In this document: piece by piece, positions 35,359 through 44,119 of the stretch
Position numbering within the stretch: the stretch's first letter is position 1
How the letters are laid out: every line of letters begins with the position of its first letter
Source: Tateyamaria omphalii
GTDB lineage: Bacteria; Pseudomonadota; Alphaproteobacteria; Rhodobacterales; Rhodobacteraceae
Direction of reading: 5' to 3'
Length of the DNA: 64,000 nt
NCBI RefSeq assembly: GCF_014651375.1
Contig: NZ_BMWT01000003.1
Location: 186,001-250,000 of the forward strand
The notes under the pieces: model-generated
Seen by the model: only the letters and a program-made list of their open reading frames with translations
Database searches by the model: none
What the model was told of the DNA's origin: nothing
Translations under genes and position numbers: made by a program

Positions 35359-35724
35359 TTAGTCGGCGCTGGGGACCAGCGGTGCGTCGTCGTCAGCCGT
35401 GGGTGGCAACAGGTCGCTGCCAGGCGGCACCAGATCGTCTGCAGGCGCGTTCTGTGCGGGCGGCGTGATGCCCAGCTGGTCAATGACGGACGTGCCGGAT
35501 GCGTTCTGTGCCGCAATGATCGTCAGCGTGATCGAGGTGATTGTAAAACCGATCCCGAGGATCCAGGTCACTTTACCCAGCGCGGTGGCTGCTGGCCGGC
35601 CCGTGGCCGCGCCACCTCCGCCGCCGCCCATACCAAGCCCACCCCCTTCGGAGCGCTGCATCAGCACAACGGCAATCAGGCCGAGGGCGAGGATCAGGTG
35701 GATGATCAGGACGACGTTTTCCAT
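35359..35724 (-). CDS. secG: Preprotein translocase subunit SecG
   Basis: A 121-residue protein from the ATG at 35724. It has two membrane helices (ENVVLIIHLILALGLIAVVLM and ITLTIIA region) around the conserved loop QRSEGGGLGMGGGGGG, the SecG signature. The tail is Pro- and Asp-rich (PPAQNAPADDLVPPG), as in many alphaproteobacterial SecG proteins. SecG assists SecYE in protein export. It is divergent from the nitrile hydratase operon. Confidence 0.94.
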   Translation of the reverse strand: MENVVLIIHLILALGLIAVVLMQRSEGGGLGMGGGGGGAATGRPAATALGKVTWILGIGFTITSITLTIIAAQNASGTSVIDQLGITPPAQNAPADDLVPPGSDLLPPTADDDAPLVPSAD

Positions 35725-35840
35725 GAAGCGTTCAAGGCTCTTTGCTGCGCGATGGGCGGTATCTATGCAAGTTTGCGAAGCGGGGCAAGTGCGGTTTCGG
35801 CCTCTGGACATTTGTGTACGTGGGGTTCCATGATCGGGTC

Positions 35841-36458
35841 ATGCCACATGACCATTCCGACCACGATCACCCGCATTCGTTGTTGCCCTCTGACCCTGCG
35901 TTGCGGGTCAAGGCGCTTGAAACCATCCTGACGCAGAAGGGGCTGATTGATCCTGCCGCGCTCGATGAGATCATAGACACCTATGAAAACAAGATTGGCC
36001 CCAAGAACGGTGCCCACGTGGTGGCCCGGGCGTGGTCCGATCCTGATTTCAAGGCCGCTTTGCTGGTGGACGCCGATCCGGTGCTGGCCGAGCTTGGCTA
36101 TTACGGGCGGCAGGGCGAACATATGGTGGTCGTCGAGAACACCGAGACCGTGCACAACATGGTCGTTTGCACGCTCTGCTCGTGCTACCCGTGGCCGCTT
36201 CTGGGCATTCCGCCAGGCTGGTACAAGTCTGATGCGTACCGATCCCGCGCCGTGCGTGAGCCGCGTAAGGTGTTGGCCGAGTTCGGTGTGACCTTGCCCG
36301 AGGGGCAGGCGGTGCGGGTGTGGGATTCGACCGCAGAGGTGCGCTACCTCGTTCTGCCGCAACGGCCCGAGGGGACTGAAGGCATAGATGAGGCCGCGCT
36401 GATGGCACTGGTTACTCGTGACAGCATGATTGGCTGTGGTTTGGTAGTGTCACCATGA
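35841..36458 (+). CDS. nthA: Nitrile hydratase alpha subunit, cobalt-type
   Basis: A 205-residue protein from ATG 35841 with a His/Asp-rich start ([13 protein letters not shown]). The metal claw is [11 protein letters not shown] with Cys110, Cys113 and Cys115; threonine after the first Cys is the cobalt-type signature (iron-type has Ser). Two of these cysteines are normally oxidised. The enzyme hydrates nitriles to amides in the cytoplasm as an alpha-beta dimer. The stop overlaps the beta-subunit ATG by four bases. Confidence 0.95.
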   Translation: MPHDHSDHDHPHSLLPSDPALRVKALETILTQKGLIDPAALDEIIDTYENKIGPKNGAHVVARAWSDPDFKAALLVDADPVLAELGYYGRQGEHMVVVENTETVHNMVVCTLCSCYPWPLLGIPPGWYKSDAYRSRAVREPRKVLAEFGVTLPEGQAVRVWDSTAEVRYLVLPQRPEGTEGIDEAALMALVTRDSMIGCGLVVSP

Positions 36459-37129
36459 CGCGCGTGCACGACATGGGTGGTCGCTTTGGGGACGGTACCG
36501 TCGTGCCAGAGCCCGAGGATGTAGTCTTTCATGCCGATTGGCATCCGCGTGCATTGGCGATCACGCTGGCGTGCGGATCGCTGGGGTTATGGAACATTGA
36601 TGTCTCGCGTCACGCGCGGGAATGTCTGTCCCCCAAGGATTACACGCGCTTTTCCTACTACGAAAAATGGATGGCTGCGCTGGCTGATCTGCTGGTCGAT
36701 ACCGGGGCTGTGAGCCGCGAAGAGCTGGCAGAAGGGGCGGCACGGGAACCGAGCGATCTGGCGGGCAAGCGATTGGCTGCGGATGCTGTGGCCGAGGTTC
36801 TGGCCAAGGGTGGTCCTGCAACGCGCCCAAGCAATGTTGCCGCCCTTTTCGCTGCTGGGGACACGGTGCGCATTCGGTCGCTCCCGGAGAATCTACAAAC
36901 GCCCGGTGGGCACACCCGGTTGCCCGCCTATGCTGCCGGTGCTGAAGGAACAATCGTGCGGCAGCATGGAACGCATGTTTTGCCCGACAGCAACGCGCAC
37001 CGCATGGGCGAAGCGCCCGAACCGCTTTACGCCGTGGGGGTCAAGGCGCGGGACATCTGGGCGCATCCGGAACATCCCGAAGACGAGGTGATCCTTGACC
37101 TGTGGCAAAGCTATCTGTCAGCCAAATGA
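36455..37129 (+). CDS. nthB: Nitrile hydratase beta subunit
   Basis: A 224-residue protein beginning [19 protein letters not shown], the standard start of beta subunits, with [18 protein letters not shown] and the SH3-like C-terminal half ([27 protein letters not shown]). It completes the active site with the alpha subunit. It overlaps both neighbours (ATGA each side), giving matched expression of the three genes. Confidence 0.94.
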   Translation: MTRVHDMGGRFGDGTVVPEPEDVVFHADWHPRALAITLACGSLGLWNIDVSRHARECLSPKDYTRFSYYEKWMAALADLLVDTGAVSREELAEGAAREPSDLAGKRLAADAVAEVLAKGGPATRPSNVAALFAAGDTVRIRSLPENLQTPGGHTRLPAYAAGAEGTIVRQHGTHVLPDSNAHRMGEAPEPLYAVGVKARDIWAHPEHPEDEVILDLWQSYLSAK

Positions 37130-37434
37130 CGCCCGAGCCGAGTTTCGAAGCCCCATGGCACGCCCAGCTCTTTGCGTTGACCGTGCATCTGAACGAAGCA
37201 GGTCATTTTGCCTGGCCTGACTGGGCCGCCCGCTTTGGCGCAACGTTGAAGCGGCATGGTCTGGCGAAAGAGCTGAATGGCGGGGACGACTATTTCATCG
37301 TGTGGCTCGAAACGCTCGAGGCGCTGATGACGGAAACAGGGGCCGCCGAGGCAACCGCGCTTTCGGATATGCGCGCAGCATGGGAAGCCGCCTATATGCG
37401 TACACCGCACGGGCAGCCTGTCACGCTGGATTGA
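37126..37434 (+). CDS. Nitrile hydratase accessory protein
   Basis: A 102-residue protein from the ATG at 37126 that overlaps the beta-subunit stop. It resembles the N-terminal half of the beta subunit (FEAPWHAQLFALTVHLNEAG, FAWPDWAARFGATLKRHG), as do the self-subunit-swapping chaperones (NhlE/P14K group) that deliver cobalt by exchanging alpha subunits. Its presence agrees with the cobalt-type claw. No amidase gene to use the amide product lies nearby. Confidence 0.88.
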   Translation: MTPEPSFEAPWHAQLFALTVHLNEAGHFAWPDWAARFGATLKRHGLAKELNGGDDYFIVWLETLEALMTETGAAEATALSDMRAAWEAAYMRTPHGQPVTLD

Positions 37435-37463
37435 TCCTTCATCTTGCCAGATAAACTTCGGGG

Positions 37464-37510
37464 GTTTGGGGGCTGGCCCCCAAGGATGAGATTTTTCGGC
37501 GAAAAATCTT
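37464..37510. terminator. Two stem-loops in the convergent gap after the nitrile hydratase operon
   Basis: TTGGGGGC (37466-37473) pairs with GCCCCCAA (37476-37483), and AGATTTTTC (37489-37497) pairs with GAAAAATCT (37501-37509). The second has T-runs in both directions. They separate the nitrile hydratase operon from a converging gene, so they probably form a bidirectional terminator. Confidence 0.6.
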
Positions 37511-37520
37511 GGCGCCGTAG

Positions 37521-37916
37521 CTACTCGTCCACGTCGTCCATATCCGCCTGCCCCGACAGGCGCCGCCGTACATGGCTCCAGTTCAGGCCGACCCCCAGCA
37601 CCAGAGACAGGGCGAACACCCCCAGCCATGTGTTGAGGTTCCCGTTGTCCAATGTGAGCAAGCCGAGGTCATAGAGCACCCAAAGCACCGCGCCGACAAC
37701 AGCCAGCACCAGCGCCATGCCGAACCCGCCAATGGATCGCAGCGTGGCGCGCAAGTAGATGATGTAGCCGATCAGCAAAAGCAGCCCGGCAAGAACCGCA
37801 ATTGAGAGATTGTTTGGCCCATGCTGCGCGGCCCAGGCCAAGTAGTTGTATTCCGTCGGATTGTAGGTGACGGCCAGAAGGCCAAAGGCGAAAAGCCAGC
37901 GTGCGAGAAAGCCCAT
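37521..37916 (-). CDS. DUF6524-like small membrane protein
   Basis: A 131-residue protein from the ATG at 37916 with four predicted membrane helices (MGFLARWLFAFGLLAVTYNP; LSIAVLAGLLLLIGYIIYL; MALVLAVVGAVLWVLYDLG; TWLGVFALSLVLGVGLNW). The sequence NPTEYNY and the acidic end DMDDVDE match what I recall of the DUF6524 family. Function is unknown. A much longer open frame extending to 38597 overlaps purA antisense and is a shadow. Confidence 0.82.
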   Translation of the reverse strand: MGFLARWLFAFGLLAVTYNPTEYNYLAWAAQHGPNNLSIAVLAGLLLLIGYIIYLRATLRSIGGFGMALVLAVVGAVLWVLYDLGLLTLDNGNLNTWLGVFALSLVLGVGLNWSHVRRRLSGQADMDDVDE

Positions 37917-37981
37917 GGGGGTTGGTCCTTGGATCGTGCTGATGCGTTGATGGCCTGAAACCTGCGCTAGTCGCAAGCGGC

Positions 37982-38006
37982 AGGAGCCTCCGGCGGTGGT
38001 ATTTTT
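37982..38006. repeat. Dispersed GAGCCTCCGGCGG element, copy 1
   Basis: AGGAGCCTCCGGCGGTGGTATTTTT lies in the divergent gap before purA, here reported by its core GAGCCTCCGGCGG. The same core followed by a T-run occurs at 56169-56192. The GCCTCCGGC core can form a small hairpin, and the two copies share extension on both sides, so this is a repeated element rather than chance. Confidence 0.5.
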
Positions 38007-38090
38007 CGTCAGAAGAAACACAGATACCGGTTTGCCTCGGCTTCTGGTGTCGCTATACGGGCGCGGGTTTGCTTTCTGAAAGGGCATCAA

Positions 38091-39383
38091 ATGGCCAATG
38101 TGGTGGTTGTCGGCGCACAATGGGGCGACGAGGGCAAGGGCAAGATTGTCGACTGGTTGAGCGAGCGGGCGGATGTCATTGCGCGCTTCCAGGGCGGACA
38201 CAATGCCGGGCACACGCTGGTCATTGATGGTGAGGTCTACAAGCTGCATGCGCTGCCTTCGGGCGTTGTGCGTGGTGGCAAGCTGTCTGTCATTGGCAAC
38301 GGCGTGGTGCTGGACCCCTGGCACCTTGTGTCCGAGATCGAGACTTTGCGTGCCCAGGGTGTAGAGATCACGCCCGAGACGCTGATGATTGCCGAAAACA
38401 CGCCGCTGATCCTGCCCATTCATGGTGAGTTGGACCGTGCGCGCGAATCTCAGAACTCCGTGGCGAAGATCGGAACGACAGGCCGCGGTATCGGCCCGGC
38501 CTATGAGGACAAGGTGGGACGCCGGGTTGTGCGTGTGGCTGATCTGGCCGACCCCAAGACCCTTGAGCTGCGCGTGGATCGAGCCCTTGTACATCACGAT
38601 GCACTGCGCCGTGGGCTTGGCCTTGATCCGGTGGATCGCGATGCGCTGCTTACCAAGCTCAGCGAGGTGGCACCCGCCATTCTCGAATATGCCGCCCCGG
38701 TCTGGAAGGTGATGAACGAGGCGCGCAAGGCTGGCAAACGCATCCTGTTCGAAGGGGCGCAGGGCGCGCTTCTGGACATTGATTTCGGCACCTATCCCTT
38801 TGTCACGTCTTCAAATGTGATTGCCGGGCAGGCCGCAACGGGTGTTGGCATGGGACCAGGCAGCATCGATTTCGTACTTGGCATCGTCAAAGCCTACACC
38901 ACCCGTGTGGGCGAGGGGCCGTTCCCGACCGAGTTGGAAGATGCGGATGGCCAGCGTCTGGGTGAGCGCGGGCATGAGTTTGGCACAACGACCGGCCGCA
39001 AGCGCCGTTGCGGGTGGTTCGATGCCTGTCTGGTGCGCCAGACCTGTGCGACGAGCGGTGTGAATGGGATTTCGCTGACCAAGCTTGATGTGCTTGATGG
39101 GTTCGAGACGCTCAAGATTTGCGTGGGCTACGAACTGGATGGCGAAACGCTGGACTATCTACCGACCGCCGCTGACCAGCAGGCGCGCTGCACCCCGGTG
39201 TACGAAGAGATGCCCGGTTGGTCGGAATCGACCGAAGGCGCGCGCAGCTGGGCAGACCTGCCGGCCAACGCGATCAAATATGTGCGCCGGGTCGAAGAGT
39301 TGATCGATTGCCCTGTTGCCCTACTTTCCACCTCGCCCGAGCGTGAGGATACGATCCTTGTCCGGGACCCCTTTGCCGACTGA
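38091..39383 (+). CDS. purA: Adenylosuccinate synthetase
   Basis: A 430-residue enzyme that joins IMP and aspartate with GTP in the first committed step to AMP. The N-terminal [19 protein letters not shown] holds the GTP-binding GDEGKGK and the catalytic Asp, with [11 protein letters not shown] after it. [16 protein letters not shown] and [13 protein letters not shown] are further family marks. Length is normal. Another purine gene, purD, lies about 17 kb away on the opposite strand. Confidence 0.98.
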   Translation: MANVVVVGAQWGDEGKGKIVDWLSERADVIARFQGGHNAGHTLVIDGEVYKLHALPSGVVRGGKLSVIGNGVVLDPWHLVSEIETLRAQGVEITPETLMIAENTPLILPIHGELDRARESQNSVAKIGTTGRGIGPAYEDKVGRRVVRVADLADPKTLELRVDRALVHHDALRRGLGLDPVDRDALLTKLSEVAPAILEYAAPVWKVMNEARKAGKRILFEGAQGALLDIDFGTYPFVTSSNVIAGQAATGVGMGPGSIDFVLGIVKAYTTRVGEGPFPTELEDADGQRLGERGHEFGTTTGRKRRCGWFDACLVRQTCATSGVNGISLTKLDVLDGFETLKICVGYELDGETLDYLPTAADQQARCTPVYEEMPGWSESTEGARSWADLPANAIKYVRRVEELIDCPVALLSTSPEREDTILVRDPFAD

Positions 39384-39393
39384 GGAGCCTCGC

Positions 39394-39609
39394 ATGGCGC
39401 TGCGCTACAAGACCCGGAAACGGCTGGCTCTGCTGATCCTGATCGTGGCACTGCCGCTCTATATCGTGGCGGCTGTGTCCATCGTCGGGCTGTTCGAGCG
39501 CCCGCCGATCCTTGTTGAGTTGTTGATCTATGTCGGCTTGGGCGTCATCTGGGCGTTTCCACTGAAGTTTGTTTTCAAGGGGATCGGTCAGCCTGACCCG
39601 GATGCCTGA
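39394..39609 (+). CDS. DUF2842 family small membrane protein
   Basis: A 71-residue protein with a basic start (MALRYKTRKRLALLILIVALP) and two membrane helices (LYIVAAVSIVGLF; LVELLIYVGLGVIWAFPLKFVFKGIG). The ending WAFPLKFVFKGIGQPDP is the DUF2842 signature. It starts ten bases after purA with GAGG before the ATG and is probably co-transcribed. Its stop overlaps the converging acetyltransferase gene by about 20 bases. Confidence 0.88.
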   Translation: MALRYKTRKRLALLILIVALPLYIVAAVSIVGLFERPPILVELLIYVGLGVIWAFPLKFVFKGIGQPDPDA

Positions 39610-40136
39610 CGCGCCCGCCATGTGGTTTTGCTGAGCCGGTAGCATTCATAGAGCGCCGTGCCGCTGCTGAGCGTCCGTGTTTCAGTTGCGACGTGATCAA
39701 CGCCCAGTTTTGCGGTCGCCCTTTGTGAGCGGATATTGTCCGTGCCGATGTGGAACCAGACGGCATCCATGTATTGGAAGGCGTGATCCAGCATCAGCGA
39801 TTTCATTTCCCAATTCGCCGCACCTCCCCAATAGGCGCGTGTCAGGAAGGTAAATCCGATGCCGTATTCCCCCGGGCTTTCCGGGGCTGGGTAGTAGCGT
39901 GAGCAGCCGATGATGTCATTGCTGGCCCGGTCGATGACGACAAGCGTGCCACCTTCGCTCAGAAGCATCTGGAAATAGGGCGCGAACACTTCTGGCTTAT
40001 AGCGGTCAGGCGACGGGTGGACCGCCCAGATGGCGGGGTTGGACGCTGCCTGTGTAAGTGCACCTTCATCTTCGGTCTGCAAGGGGCGCAGGTGCAGCTT
40101 GGGGCCGTTCAGTGTGGGTTGGTCTGGAAAGCTCAT
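39588..40136 (-). CDS. GNAT-family N-acetyltransferase (RimJ/RimL-like)
   Basis: A 182-residue protein from the ATG at 40136 (MSFPDQPTLNGPKLHLRPLQ); an ATG five codons earlier is possible. It resembles the RimJ/RimL type of GNAT domain: LHLRPLQTEDEGALTQ, EYGIGFTFLTRAYWGGAANW as the acetyl-CoA core, and VWFHIGTDNIRSQRATAKLG with the conserved Asn-x-x-S at the end. It may acetylate a protein N-terminus or small amine. An intrinsic terminator of the gene upstream lies just before it. Confidence 0.86.
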   Translation of the reverse strand: MSFPDQPTLNGPKLHLRPLQTEDEGALTQAASNPAIWAVHPSPDRYKPEVFAPYFQMLLSEGGTLVVIDRASNDIIGCSRYYPAPESPGEYGIGFTFLTRAYWGGAANWEMKSLMLDHAFQYMDAVWFHIGTDNIRSQRATAKLGVDHVATETRTLSSGTALYECYRLSKTTWRARQASGSG

Positions 40137-40152
40137 ATGTGCATCAGCCATC

Positions 40153-40181
40153 AAAAAAGGCGCCCGTGCAAGGGCGCCTTT
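40153..40181 (-). terminator. Intrinsic terminator of the Ala-Glu repeat protein gene
   Basis: AAAGGCGCCC (40156-40165) pairs perfectly with GGGCGCCTTT (40172-40181) around a six-base loop. On the minus strand it is followed by a run of T residues. It lies 20 bases after the stop of the 40202 gene, a textbook rho-independent terminator. Confidence 0.85.
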
Positions 40182-40201
40182 CAAAAGTTCATTTGTCGGA
40201 C

Positions 40202-42373
40202 TTAGCCTGCTTCGCGTTGGTCCGGGCGGTAGCCGATATCGCCTGTTACGGCAAAGCGGCCGCCTCTGATCTTTTCGATCTTGCCCGCGCGCAGCAGCTG
40301 GCCGAAAGAACGCAGCCCGTCTTCCCGGCTGAAATCGCCTTGTTCGACCTGACGCACCTTGGTCATCAGTTGTGGGCGCGAGAATTGATCGCGACCTTCC
40401 ACAAAGCTCAGATAGCTTGCGGCGGCTTCCAACAGGGACGGCAGGTCATGCGCGCCCATCTCAGATGCATAGTCAGCGAAATTGCCCGCATCTTCGGCGT
40501 TAGCGCCGTCATCCATCGCGGCCACGCGGCGTGGTGTGACAGGACCCTTGGGCGCGGCTTCAACGTCGACCCGCTGTTCCGCAACCAGCTTGAGCGGTGC
40601 AGGGCGGTCGCTGCTCGGGCGCTTCGCACCTTCGTTGCGGGCTTCGGGACGGCGGGGTTTGACGACGGATGCAAGGTCCGAGCGGAAGGCGCCTTCCTCT
40701 TCTTCGTCCTTCTTGCCGATGTCTGCATCCGCTTTTTTCGCCATGACCGCAGCTTTGAGATGCTGGAAGGCGTTGCGGCGGCGCGACCCTTCTGGTTCAT
40801 CCATCTGGTTCTCGGCTTCGGCCATCAGGCGCTGCACGTCATCATCTTTGACGGCTTCGGGTTCTGCTGGCGTGTCTGCCTCTGCTTCGACGTCATCAAC
40901 GTGGTCGTCGTCGACGTCTGTGTCGGCGTCCTCTGATACCGGCAATTCCGCCTCGACCTCGGCCAGCTCTGCCAACAGTTCGGCTTCATCTTCCGCAGAC
41001 AGCGTGCTTTCAGCAGTTGAGTCCTCGACCTCTTCAAGCGCGCCGCTTGCGATGGCGGCGTCAATGTCCGCGCGTTTGACCTTGATCACGCGCGCGCGGG
41101 GATGGGCGGGCGCCTCCTCCGCTTCGAGTGTATCGACCTCTGCGCTGTCGTCAAAGAGGTTGTCGGCCTTGTCTTCTTCCGATGCAGGGCCATCGTCATC
41201 GGCTGCCAACAATGCGGCCAGCGTATCGAGACCAAGATCATCGTCATCATCCGCTTGCGAATCGGGAGCGGCCGCGATCACCTCTTCTGCTTCTGCTTCT
41301 GCTTCTGCTTCTGCTTCTGCTTCTGCTTCTGCTTCTGCTTCTGCTTCTGCTTCTACCGGTGCATCAGATTGGTCGGATTCGAGGCGTGCAAGGATGTCGC
41401 CAATGTCGTCATCGTCGTCATCGGCTGTGTCAGGCAGTTCGTCCTGAGCCGCTTTAATATCTTCCGCTGCAGAGATGAGGACATCTTCAGCCGTGACATC
41501 TTCGTCTACTGCTTCGGTGATGTCTTCGAAATCGACTGCCGGTGCGAAGGCGTCGGCATGTTCGTCTTCGAACATCTCTTCGTCTTCTACCTCGTCCTGG
41601 CTTTGCGATACGACGGCGCGGATGCGCTGCAGCTTTGCCGCAATGCTGTCAGGTGCCGCATCGGCCATGGCGGCCGTGGTCGTGTCGTCGACCAGTTCGG
41701 CTTCGACAGGGGTTGCCTCGACGGTGGATTGGGCAAAGAATTCTTCGGCTTCGGCTTCGGCTTCGGCTTCGGCTTCGGCTTCGGCTTCGGCTTCGGCTTC
41801 GGCTTCGGCTTCGGCTTCGGCTTCGGCTTCGGCTTCGGCTTCGGCTTCGGCTTCGGCTTCGGCTTGAAGATCGACCGCAACATCAGCTTCTAAAGGATCG
41901 ACTTGGTCGTCGTCAGCGTTGTTTTCCGCAGCCTCGTCTTCATCCTGTGCGATAACGTCAGTCGCCGCTTCATTCACCGAATCCGCGATCTGCACATTGG
42001 TGTCGCTGGCTTCTTCAGACACCGGCGCCAGTGTTTCGGCCTTGGGTGCAGGGGCGACAATCGGGGCTGCTGCCGCGGCAAGGGCAACCGGCGACACCGC
42101 GCTGGCTTCGGGTTGTTGCGTTTCTGCGCTGAGAACAATCCGGCCTTCTTGCTCGCGTGCTTCCACGCGGCGCGAAATCTCGCGCTCGGCAATACGGGCC
42201 AGCATCTCTGCATCGGGCTGTGGGGGCTCGGCCCCGAAATACCTGTCATCGGACGCCAGATCGCGGAAATACTCCGCAATCGCCTTCATGGTGCCGAAAC
42301 TATCGTCGAATCCTTCCAACGTGCACGAAAAGGTACCGTAGGAAACTGTTAAAATTTTATTATTATTCATCAT
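40202..42373 (-). CDS. Large acidic protein with two Ala-Glu repeat tracts, function unknown
   Basis: A 723-residue, very acidic protein. The N-terminus (about residues 1-75, with ILTVSYGTFSCTLEGFDDSF and AIAEYFRDLASDDRYFGAEPP) and the C-terminus (about 640-715, with FADYASEMGAHDLPSLLEAA and GQLLRAGKIEKIRGGRFAV) look folded and conserved; the middle is disordered and rich in Asp, Glu and Ala. Two perfect AE tracts lie near residues 170-210 and 340-361. The start MMNNN is AT-rich. No signal peptide or membrane helix is seen. The closest idea is a structural or scaffold protein; no family name can be given. Confidence 0.8.
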   Translation of the reverse strand: MMNNNKILTVSYGTFSCTLEGFDDSFGTMKAIAEYFRDLASDDRYFGAEPPQPDAEMLARIAEREISRRVEAREQEGRIVLSAETQQPEASAVSPVALAAAAAPIVAPAPKAETLAPVSEEASDTNVQIADSVNEAATDVIAQDEDEAAENNADDDQVDPLEADVAVDLQAEAEAEAEAEAEAEAEAEAEAEAEAEAEAEAEAEAEAEAEEFFAQSTVEATPVEAELVDDTTTAAMADAAPDSIAAKLQRIRAVVSQSQDEVEDEEMFEDEHADAFAPAVDFEDITEAVDEDVTAEDVLISAAEDIKAAQDELPDTADDDDDDIGDILARLESDQSDAPVEAEAEAEAEAEAEAEAEAEAEAEEVIAAAPDSQADDDDDLGLDTLAALLAADDDGPASEEDKADNLFDDSAEVDTLEAEEAPAHPRARVIKVKRADIDAAIASGALEEVEDSTAESTLSAEDEAELLAELAEVEAELPVSEDADTDVDDDHVDDVEAEADTPAEPEAVKDDDVQRLMAEAENQMDEPEGSRRRNAFQHLKAAVMAKKADADIGKKDEEEEGAFRSDLASVVKPRRPEARNEGAKRPSSDRPAPLKLVAEQRVDVEAAPKGPVTPRRVAAMDDGANAEDAGNFADYASEMGAHDLPSLLEAAASYLSFVEGRDQFSRPQLMTKVRQVEQGDFSREDGLRSFGQLLRAGKIEKIRGGRFAVTGDIGYRPDQREAG
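41289..41354. repeat. Hexanucleotide array (GCTTCT)11
   Basis: Eleven exact copies of GCTTCT on the plus strand, which encode Glu-Ala pairs in the acidic protein on the minus strand (AGAAGC). All units use the same codons, so the array is maintained by slippage rather than by selection on amino acids alone. Six-base units keep the frame when copy number changes. Confidence 0.95.
41747..41860. repeat. Hexanucleotide array (GGCTTC)19
   Basis: Nineteen exact copies of GGCTTC followed by GGCTTG, encoding an uninterrupted run of about 20 Ala-Glu pairs in the same acidic protein. The codon for Ala here (GCC/GCCG phase) differs from that in the shorter array, so the two tracts expanded separately. 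Long mixed frames on the plus strand across this array are artefacts of the repeat. Confidence 0.95.
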
Positions 42374-42510
42374 CGGATGCTCGTCCTCTGCTGATATGCA
42401 AAGGTCGTCCTATGTGGCGCGGCGGGCTAAAGCGGCCCGAATCTGTGGTGCTGAGGGTATCATTTTGTGTCGACATTGTGATCTGTTTCCGAAAATTGCA
42501 TTAATCCGGC

Positions 42511-43230
42511 ATGACTTCGTCGATTGTTTACAGTTCTGAGCCCGTGGCATTGTTCGGCGGTGGCGAGGCAACTCTGGCCGATGTGGCGGAGATTCAGGCG
42601 CTTTCCGGCCCCTGCGTTGCGGCGGATGGAGGCGCGAAAATTGCTCTTGAAGCGGGCGTCGATCTGGATGCTGTGATCGGTGATTTTGACTCGGTTACGG
42701 CGGATATCTTGCGCAAAATTCCGACGGATCGTCATCACCATATTGCAGAGCAGAACAGCACTGATTTCGACAAGGCGCTGCGCCATATCGCTGCACCCGT
42801 GGTGCTGGCCGCCGGCTTTTTGGGAGGACGGGTAGATCACCAACTGGCCTGTTTTACAGTGCTGGCGCGTTATGCGGACCGGCCATGTATTCTGATTGGA
42901 CGAGAAGAGATTGTCTTTCTGTGTCCGCCGCGCTTGGCCTTGGCGACTCGGCCCGGCGATGTTGTATCGCTCTATCCGCTGGCAGCGGTTGAGGGCACAT
43001 CAACGGGGTTGTACTGGCCGATTGATGGCCTCGCGTTTCACCCGACCTCGTCCATCGGCACATCGAACGCGGCGGAAGGGGCTGTCACCCTCACCATGTC
43101 GGATCCAGCGATGATCGTGATTGCGCCGCGCCGTTGCCTGCCAACGCTTACGCAGGCGCTGGTGCAGGCGCCTCAAGCCGCGCGATGGCCCGTTCGCGCA
43201 GCACGATGTACAGCCCCGCCGCAATCGTGA
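42511..43230 (+). CDS. Thiamine pyrophosphokinase
   Basis: A 239-residue protein that transfers pyrophosphate from ATP to thiamine. Family marks are ALFGGGEATLADVAE, VAADGGAKIALEAGV, the metal-binding GDFDSVTADI, QNSTDFDKALRH and GGRVDHQLACF. The C-terminal domain SLYPLAAVEGTSTGLYWPIDG is the thiamine-binding sandwich. The last 27 residues run over the end of the converging EamA gene by 83 bases and look unlike the family, so a stop may have been lost and the frame extended. Confidence 0.9.
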   Translation: MTSSIVYSSEPVALFGGGEATLADVAEIQALSGPCVAADGGAKIALEAGVDLDAVIGDFDSVTADILRKIPTDRHHHIAEQNSTDFDKALRHIAAPVVLAAGFLGGRVDHQLACFTVLARYADRPCILIGREEIVFLCPPRLALATRPGDVVSLYPLAAVEGTSTGLYWPIDGLAFHPTSSIGTSNAAEGAVTLTMSDPAMIVIAPRRCLPTLTQALVQAPQAARWPVRAARCTAPPQS

Positions 43231-44065
43231 TGCAAATCCCGATGGCGGCCAGCCCGTTGGGCAGGTCGCGGAACACGATGAACCCGATGATCGTGGCAAA
43301 GGGGATTTCGAGGTACTGCATAGGGGCCAATGTGGCCGAAGGCGCGTAGCGCAGCGACCACGTCATCAGCAGGTGCGCCAGCGTGCCGAGACCGCCGATT
43401 GCCAGCAGCAACGTCCATTCAAAGCTGTTCGGAGTGATCAGTTCGATACCCGGCAGATCGCGCCCTTGCAGCAGATAGACCAGCGGCCCCATGATCACCA
43501 CGGCCATCACGCCGCTGACCGCTTGCAGGCCAATCGGATCGGTTTCCTTGGCGATCTGGCGCGTGACCAGCATGAAGACCGAGAAATTCAGGGCGACGAA
43601 CAGGGGCAGCAGTGCGGGCCAGCCCACTTCAATAAAGCTGGGTTGAACCACCAGAAGTGTGCCACTGAACCCAACGATGCAGGCCCAGACGCGGCGACTG
43701 CCGACTTCCTCGCCCAGAACGTATTTGCCCAGAAGCATCATGATGAACGGCATGACAAAGGCGATGGCCACGGCATCTGCCAAGGGCAGGTACTGTAAAG
43801 CCGTGAACATGGCGCCGATCCCGAGGATGTGCAGCACCGTGCGGAATAGTGTCAGCCAAAGCACCCGCCCGTGCATGCGCCACAGCCGCCGTCCTAGCCA
43901 GACAATCGGGATCAGGATCACCGCTTGCACGGCGAAGCGGATCAGAACCAGTTGGGACAGTGGAACCGATTGCCCCAAGACCTTTGCCACTGCGTCCCCG
44001 ACAGGGGCAACAACGCAAAAGCCCAGCATCAAAAGGATGCCGAGAAGAGGGCGATCGTGAGTCAT
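43148..44065 (-). CDS. EamA/DMT-superfamily transporter
   Basis: A 305-residue protein with ten predicted helices in two five-helix repeats, the drug/metabolite transporter layout. Repeat 1 includes AVQAVILIPIVWLGRRL and LPLADAVAIAFVMPFIMMLLG; repeat 2 ends LAPMQYLEIPFATIIGFIVF then AIGICITIAAGLYIVLRER. Substrates of such exporters are usually amino acids, metabolites or S-adenosylmethionine. It converges with the thiamine pyrophosphokinase gene. Confidence 0.92.
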   Translation of the reverse strand: MTHDRPLLGILLMLGFCVVAPVGDAVAKVLGQSVPLSQLVLIRFAVQAVILIPIVWLGRRLWRMHGRVLWLTLFRTVLHILGIGAMFTALQYLPLADAVAIAFVMPFIMMLLGKYVLGEEVGSRRVWACIVGFSGTLLVVQPSFIEVGWPALLPLFVALNFSVFMLVTRQIAKETDPIGLQAVSGVMAVVIMGPLVYLLQGRDLPGIELITPNSFEWTLLLAIGGLGTLAHLLMTWSLRYAPSATLAPMQYLEIPFATIIGFIVFRDLPNGLAAIGICITIAAGLYIVLRERAIARLEAPAPAPA

Positions 44066-44119
44066 GGTGCCACGCTACCCGGTGCGGAGCGGAGTGCAAC
44101 ACAAGTATTGAGACTTGAA

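Noticed and set aside
37521-38597. 358-residue minus-strand frame over the start of purA
   Set aside because: Only the part from 37916 has family character. The upstream part is antisense to purA.
41289-41860. CRISPR or VNTR of foreign origin
   Set aside because: Repeats are hexanucleotides inside one coding frame and encode Ala-Glu; there are no spacers.
41102-41955. Long plus-strand frames with Ser-Ala, Phe-Gly or Leu-Arg runs across the repeat region
   Set aside because: They arise because six-base arrays stay open in every frame. The minus-strand Ala-Glu frame has the conserved ends, ribosome region and terminator.
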